From: SR-FBR-E99 sp963732365 | Lineage (GTDB): Bacteria > Bacteroidota > Bacteroidia > Bacteroidales > VadinHA17 | NCBI GenBank assembly: GCA_963732365.1 | Contig: CAVSZC010000005.1 | Location: 1,736,001-1,800,000, forward strand | Direction of reading: 5' to 3' | DNA: 64,000 nucleotides | Shown: positions 59,890-64,000 of the stretch, piece after piece | Numbering within the stretch: the stretch's first letter is position 1 | Layout: each line of letters starts with the position of its first letter | Made by a program: the position numbers and the translations under genes | The notes under the pieces: model-generated | The model's input: only the letters and a program-made list of their open reading frames with translations | Databases searched by the model: none | Told to the model about the DNA's origin: nothing

Positions 59890-60813
59890 TCAGAAATTGA
59901 TGACAAAATCAAGCCATGGAATGCCAATTACGATCTCCGATGCAATATCAGGATTATTAAGGAATGCCAGGTCGATGGATGTTTTTTCTCCAAGGAATCT
60001 GATGCCATAGGAATATATTCCGTAATAACCACCATCATCTGAAATACCTGGTACAATCCAGTTTTCACTGACAAATCCGATCCTCTTTGATGCTCTTGCC
60101 ATACCGCTAATTATTATTACAGGCTTGGAGCTGAATTCTCCATCTGCCCAGCCCCAGCCTACTGCAGCTGTAATATTATTGTTTGTGTTGCCGTATGTAG
60201 CAAAACCGTTTATTGTGGCAAGCCCTCCAAAGTCTTCTGCATATTTGATTGTATTGGCATACAATACATTTGCTCCAGCATAGAAGTTTTCAGCTACCTT
60301 AAAGGATGCTTTCGGATTGATGTAAAATGCATAAGGGCCGTCTCCGCCTGCCATTAGTGAAATTATTTCAAAACCACCTGCGATACTTATATTATTGGTT
60401 ATACCATAGCTGAAAGAGCTTATGAAGATCCATGTATTCTGATAGTATCCGCTCTTTTTCTCCATGGGGATGGCAGAGTTGCCCAGGAGATATTTAGAAG
60501 GATTAGGGTTTGTGAACCATATTCCGGATTCTTTTTCATCAAATGAGGACACCTGAGTCATCGTTTTAATGTTTGCTTTTGACAAACGAATTTCACCCAG
60601 TGTTCCTGATTGAATTACTACCTCATTGTCAGTAATAGATACTAGTTTACCGGATATGCTTGATCCATCATTCAGTGTGACCATATAGGTCTTTGAAACT
60701 TCACCTGTAATTACTTGCTGGGCAATAGCATTACTGGTTATTAATATCATTACCATGATGATACTAATAAAAGCCCTGGTGATACTGCTTAAACCAACGT
60801 CTGTGCTTTTCAT
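59890..60813 (-). CDS. Exported protein with Sm-like N-terminal motif and predicted beta-barrel
   Basis: A 307-residue protein I do not recognise as a family. A signal peptide (about 1-32, ending SNAIAQQ) is followed by a small beta region, TLNDGSSISGKLVSITDNEVVIQ, shaped like an LSm/Hfq-type fold. The rest is rich in short alternating hydrophobic strands and glycine (ISIAGGFEIISLMAGGD, TAAVGWGWADGEF, AFLNNPDIASEIVIGIPWLDFVINF), and the final residue is Phe, as in outer-membrane barrels. The base composition looks more AT-rich than its neighbours. It is single, with its own intrinsic terminator. It may be an outer-membrane protein of unknown role. Confidence 0.7.
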   Translation of the reverse strand: MKSTDVGLSSITRAFISIIMVMILITSNAIAQQVITGEVSKTYMVTLNDGSSISGKLVSITDNEVVIQSGTLGEIRLSKANIKTMTQVSSFDEKESGIWFTNPNPSKYLLGNSAIPMEKKSGYYQNTWIFISSFSYGITNNISIAGGFEIISLMAGGDGPYAFYINPKASFKVAENFYAGANVLYANTIKYAEDFGGLATINGFATYGNTNNNITAAVGWGWADGEFSSKPVIIISGMARASKRIGFVSENWIVPGISDDGGYYGIYSYGIRFLGEKTSIDLAFLNNPDIASEIVIGIPWLDFVINF

Positions 60814-60944
60814 GCTTGTGGGTATTAGTAGTACTATTAGGTTAAAGGCAGGAATATTTTATCATTTTATCATTCTGATATGCAATTTACGGACTTCAAT
60901 TCTTAAAAGCAATAAATATTTAATAAATCCGGCAAACTGTTCTA

Positions 60945-61394
60945 TTAGTCCTCTTTTTTATACTTCACTGTTCCATAGATATATAGAGAGTAGTAATTTG
61001 GAGTGAAGTTGTTTGAATCACTTGCGGCTTTGACAATCTCATTTATCCGTGGATCATTGAACTCAATGACTCTGCCCGTTTCAATGTCAATGAGATGGTC
61101 ATGCTGCCCCGTCTGGTATGATTTTTCATATTGCGCCTGGCTGTGCCCGAACTTATGTTTGATAACCAGCTTGCAATCCATCAGCAGATCAATGGTATTG
61201 TAGAGTGTTGCCCTTGAAACCCTGTATTTCTTGTTCTTCATGAAATTGAACAACGCCTCAATGTCAAAATGACCTTCGTGTGAATATATCTCATCAAGGA
61301 TCGCAAACCTCTCAGGTGTTTTCCTCAGCGAGTTCTTTACAAGATATTCTGTAAAGATCTGCTTTACAACTGTTCTGGAATCTTCATTCGCCAT
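60945..61394 (-). CDS. Fur-family transcriptional regulator
   Basis: A 149-residue dimeric metalloregulator. The winged-helix domain covers about residues 1-85 with LRKTPERFAILDEIYSHEGHFDIEALF and the recognition helix VSRATLYNTIDLLMD. The dimerisation part contains YQTGQHDHLIDIETGRVIEF, matching the HxHxx-type metal site of Fur/PerR. The usual structural-zinc CxxC pairs are absent: there is no cysteine in the region where Fur has C-x2-C, only DIETG in place of the C-x2-CG motif. It may sense iron, peroxide or another metal. It lies 38 bases after relA/spoT on the same strand. Confidence 0.9.
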   Translation of the reverse strand: MANEDSRTVVKQIFTEYLVKNSLRKTPERFAILDEIYSHEGHFDIEALFNFMKNKKYRVSRATLYNTIDLLMDCKLVIKHKFGHSQAQYEKSYQTGQHDHLIDIETGRVIEFNDPRINEIVKAASDSNNFTPNYYSLYIYGTVKYKKED

Positions 61395-61432
61395 TGTCCC
61401 TGCTCAATAGGTTAAAGTAGCAGCAATTGTTG

Positions 61433-63697
61433 TCATTCCTCCATGAATTCCTCAACTCTCTTCACGCTGGCAATGCCTTTGACATTGGAGAGCTGCATGA
61501 TAAGGTTATTGAGGTCACGGGTGTGATGTACGTAAAGATCAATAGTCCCCTCGAATATCCCATTATAGACTGATACATTTATGTTCCGGATATTGACATT
61601 AAGCTCCTTCGAGATAATGTTTGTCACTTCATTGATCAGGCCCAGTCTGTCAATGCCGTTTATACTTATCCTTGCCAGGAACGATACAAGTTTGTGGATG
61701 GTCCATCTTACCTGTATGATCCTGTTGCCTTCGCTGGCCAGCAGCTTGACTGCTACGGGGCATTTGGGCTTATGGACCACAATGGAGTTGTCAGGAGCCA
61801 TGTAACCCACCACCTCATCTCCGGGGATGGGATTACAGCAGCTCGCGATGAGATATGAGTTACCGGTGTTGTTCACATTCTCCCTGAGCAGGTAAGGGTG
61901 GTTCTTGTCAATCGGGGCAGCTGCCCCCTTTTTGTCTTTATCAGGTTCCTGACGCCTGCTCACGCCTCCCACAGCAAGCTTCCAGAATTTGTTAAAGCTG
62001 CTTTCAGGTGCCTTTTTCAGGACCTTGCGCAGCTCCTCGAGATTAATGACACCGAGGGCTATCCTTGAATAAAGCTCCTCCTTATTGAGAAGTTCATAAT
62101 TTTCGAGCAGGTTCTTTATAATCTCGGAGTTGGGAAGTATGCCCAGTTCACTTAGTTTCTGCTCAAGCATCTCAATCCCTTTCTGAATGCGGTCTTTCGA
62201 TTCGTCCCTGAGTGCTCCCTTTATAGCTCCCTTGGCCTTGGCAGTATGCGCATATTCAAGCCATTCCTTCTCCGGTTTCGCAATGCTGGATGTTATGATC
62301 TCAACCTGGTCACCGCTCTGCAGTGTTACCGAGAGTGGAGAAAGCTTATAATTCACTTTTGCCCCGATGGCCCTGTTACCGACATCAGTGTGTATCTCGT
62401 AGGCGAAATCTAGAGCCGAGGCTCCTTTTGGAAGATTGACAAGGAGCCCTTTGGGAGTGAACACCATTATCTCGGAAGAGAAGAGGCTCATTTTGAAGTC
62501 GTCGAGGAAAGCAATCGGGTCAGACATGGGGTTGGACAGCATCTCACGGATATACTTCAGCCACTTGTCCAGTTCCGATTCAGTCTGGGCAGTGTCGCCT
62601 TTATATTTCCAGTGTGCGGCAAACCCCCTTTCGGCAATATCGTCCATCCGCTGGCTGCGTATCTGTACCTCAACCCAGCGCCCCTCAGGGCCCATTACGG
62701 TAAGGTGAAGCGCCTCATAACCATTTGACTTTGGCCGGCTTACCCAGTCGCGCAGCCTGTCAGGCTTGGGAGTGTAAATGTCAGTGATGAGTGAATATAT
62801 CTGCCAGCACTGCGCTCTTTCACTCATCTCAGGTCCGGGTTCAAAGACAATACGTACGGCAAGAAGGTCATACACCTCCTCAAAGGGGACATTCTTTGCC
62901 TGCATTTTCTTCCAGATCGAATAGATAGACTTGAATCTCCCGGAGATGTCAAAGATTATGTTGTTGTCATTGAGCCTGTCTATTATAGGGAGGCTGAACC
63001 TGTTGATAAGAGCCAGGTTCTTCTTTTCATCCAGCTTGACTTTACGGGCAATCTCATCGAAGATGCGGGGATGCCTGAATTTGAAACTGAGGTCTTCGAG
63101 CTCTGTCTTTATGGCGAACAGTCCCAGACGGTGTGCGAGGGGGGCATAGAGATAAATCGTTTCACCGGCTACCTTCATCCTCTTGTGTTCGGGCATTGAG
63201 TCAAGAGTTCTCATGTTATGCAGCCTGTCTGCTATCTTAATGATAATGACCCTGATATCATCTGACAGGGTCATCAGCATCTTCCGGAAATTCTCAGCCT
63301 GAAGGGAGTTGGTCTCTTTATTATATGTGCCTGAGATCTTTGTGAGTCCGTCAATGAGAGATGAGATCTTGGGCCCGAACTCCCTGGTGATATCATCAAG
63401 GGTTATTTCGGTATCTTCTACAACGTCATGCAGCAGTGCTGCTGCAACTGATTTGGCGCCCAGTCCTATCTCCTGATTGACAATACGTGCAACATTTATC
63501 GGGTGTATTATGTAAGGCTCGCCAGAGTTACGGCGCATGTCACGGTGAGCCTCGTTGGCAAACAGGAAGGCTTTCTCAATCAGCTCCTTCTCTCCCTGTT
63601 TATCACACCTGTATAAATTGTCCTTCAGCAGCTTAAACTCAGCTTCAATGCGACTGACATCCTCTGCAGTAAATATGTTCGTCTTCTTTTTGCCCAT
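61433..63697 (-). CDS. Bifunctional (p)ppGpp synthetase/hydrolase (RelA/SpoT homologue)
   Basis: A 754-residue cytosolic stringent-response enzyme. The HD hydrolase domain (about 45-200) is intact, with H90/D91 and the ALLHDVVEDTEITL motif. The synthetase domain (about 255-375) includes YDLLAVRIVF, SRPKSNGYEALHL and VEVQIRSQRMDDIAERGFAAHW. The TGS domain (about 405-470) starts VFTPKGLLVNLPKGASALDFA. A helical/zinc-finger-like section with SCCNPIPGDEVVGY follows, then a C-terminal ACT domain (about 675-750). Both active sites appear complete, so it can make and degrade the alarmone. It is followed 38 bases later by the Fur-family gene; cotranscription is possible. Confidence 0.96.
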   Translation of the reverse strand: MGKKKTNIFTAEDVSRIEAEFKLLKDNLYRCDKQGEKELIEKAFLFANEAHRDMRRNSGEPYIIHPINVARIVNQEIGLGAKSVAAALLHDVVEDTEITLDDITREFGPKISSLIDGLTKISGTYNKETNSLQAENFRKMLMTLSDDIRVIIIKIADRLHNMRTLDSMPEHKRMKVAGETIYLYAPLAHRLGLFAIKTELEDLSFKFRHPRIFDEIARKVKLDEKKNLALINRFSLPIIDRLNDNNIIFDISGRFKSIYSIWKKMQAKNVPFEEVYDLLAVRIVFEPGPEMSERAQCWQIYSLITDIYTPKPDRLRDWVSRPKSNGYEALHLTVMGPEGRWVEVQIRSQRMDDIAERGFAAHWKYKGDTAQTESELDKWLKYIREMLSNPMSDPIAFLDDFKMSLFSSEIMVFTPKGLLVNLPKGASALDFAYEIHTDVGNRAIGAKVNYKLSPLSVTLQSGDQVEIITSSIAKPEKEWLEYAHTAKAKGAIKGALRDESKDRIQKGIEMLEQKLSELGILPNSEIIKNLLENYELLNKEELYSRIALGVINLEELRKVLKKAPESSFNKFWKLAVGGVSRRQEPDKDKKGAAAPIDKNHPYLLRENVNNTGNSYLIASCCNPIPGDEVVGYMAPDNSIVVHKPKCPVAVKLLASEGNRIIQVRWTIHKLVSFLARISINGIDRLGLINEVTNIISKELNVNIRNINVSVYNGIFEGTIDLYVHHTRDLNNLIMQLSNVKGIASVKRVEEFMEE

Positions 63698-63760
63698 CAG
63701 TCCATGAAAGAAAATGGAAAGTCAAAGATACAAAAACTGGGCTTTATTTCAGCTCGCAGT

Positions 63761-64000
63761 TCAGGGAAGGATGGTGACGGTTCCTGTCCTGGTCTCAGCT
63801 CTGCCGGAAGGGGTGGTTACGCGCAGGCTCCAGAGGTAAACGCCGGGAGGCATAGGTTTGTCATTATGACGGCCATCCCATCCTTCACCATGGCTGGTAG
63901 TACGAAAGAGAATAACGCCGGTGCGGCTTAAGATACTGAATTCGTATTCAGTAGGAATAAATGTCAGAACGGGGGTAAAAACGTCATTGATACCGTTATC
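63761..64000 (-). CDS. Type B T9SS sorting domain protein, C-terminal end only
   Basis: An open frame enters from the right edge of the window and ends at a TGA at 63761-63763. The 79 visible residues are a gliding/CHU_C-type sorting domain: DNGINDVFTP, EYEFSILSRTGVILF, GWDGRHNDKPMPPGVYLW and ending RTGTVTILP. It marks the C-terminus of a surface or secreted protein exported by T9SS. The main body lies beyond the window. It is upstream of relA/spoT on the same strand with 63 bases between its stop and that start. A start codon is not visible, so it is partial. Confidence 0.88.
   Translation of the reverse strand, partial: DNGINDVFTPVLTFIPTEYEFSILSRTGVILFRTTSHGEGWDGRHNDKPMPPGVYLWSLRVTTPSGRAETRTGTVTILP

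Noticed and set aside
1..64000. tRNA, rRNA, riboswitch or small-RNA genes
   Set aside because: No cloverleaf, T-loop or known riboswitch pattern was seen in any gap; all gaps are under about 200 bases.

Overview
The window reads as a chromosomal segment of an anaerobic, fermentative member of the Bacteroidota, most likely Bacteroidales-like. The evidence is: two proteins ending in type B sorting domains and one in a type A domain of the type IX secretion system, Bacteroidetes-type promoters (TTTG, about 19 bases, TAnnTTTG), typical families (rubrerythrin, rubredoxin, ATP-type PEP carboxykinase, pyruvate phosphate dikinase, type 3 ProRS, WbqC-like and DUF6702 proteins), and few strong Shine-Dalgarno sites. 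Gene density is high. No gene-free gap exceeds about 200 bases. I saw no tRNA, rRNA, CRISPR array, insertion sequence or prophage.

Layout. 1-9.3 kb: end of a class III aminotransferase, htpG, a DUF7935-like membrane protein, an aspartate-type aminotransferase, a rubrerythrin/nitroreductase pair, an SGNH esterase lipoprotein, and pckA-plsY. 9.5-16.6 kb: a beta-propeller protein, a T9SS-exported cell-wall amidase, ppdK and xerD. 16.8-23 kb: aroQ, pyk, a DUF6702 protein, a large type B T9SS surface protein and a TPR protein, closely spaced on one strand. 23-34.7 kb: a four-PAS hybrid histidine kinase, nth, aroB-aroC, tilS, an Omp85-like barrel with a coupled unknown gene, and proS. 34.8-39 kb: two adjacent Tyr/Gly/Ser/Gln-rich exported proteins and a FadL-like outer-membrane protein. 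39-45.2 kb: larC-larE-larB-wbqC on one strand, facing a Tat-exported DUF362 protein and a membrane polyferredoxin on the other. 45.4-52.6 kb: an apparent eight-gene operon joining a sodium-pumping methylmalonyl-CoA decarboxylase to a citrate lyase (CitD-CitE fusion plus CitF) and a rubredoxin. 52.6-64 kb: pepD, an isocitrate dehydrogenase-type enzyme, an HD-like protein without its HD histidine, an acyl-CoA ligase, a SPOR lipoprotein, purA, an unknown barrel-like protein, a Fur-family regulator, relA/spoT, and the end of another type B T9SS protein.

How the genes fit together. PckA, PpdK and Pyk cover the PEP-pyruvate-oxaloacetate node. Methylmalonyl-CoA epimerase and the decarboxylase pump convert methylmalonyl-CoA to propionyl-CoA while exporting sodium. 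Citrate lyase would feed oxaloacetate into the same succinate-propionate route. Rubrerythrin and rubredoxin point to oxidative-stress defence in an anaerobe. LarB, LarE and LarC would make the nickel-pincer nucleotide cofactor, but no larA-type enzyme is present here.

Most of the window is core metabolism. The less ordinary points are: the pump/citrate-lyase operon and the palindrome over its promoter; the larA-less lar operon with a very His-rich LarC and a three-cysteine LarE; the paired low-complexity exported proteins; three related 28-30-base palindromes, each at a convergent gene junction; and the HD-like protein with an altered metal motif.
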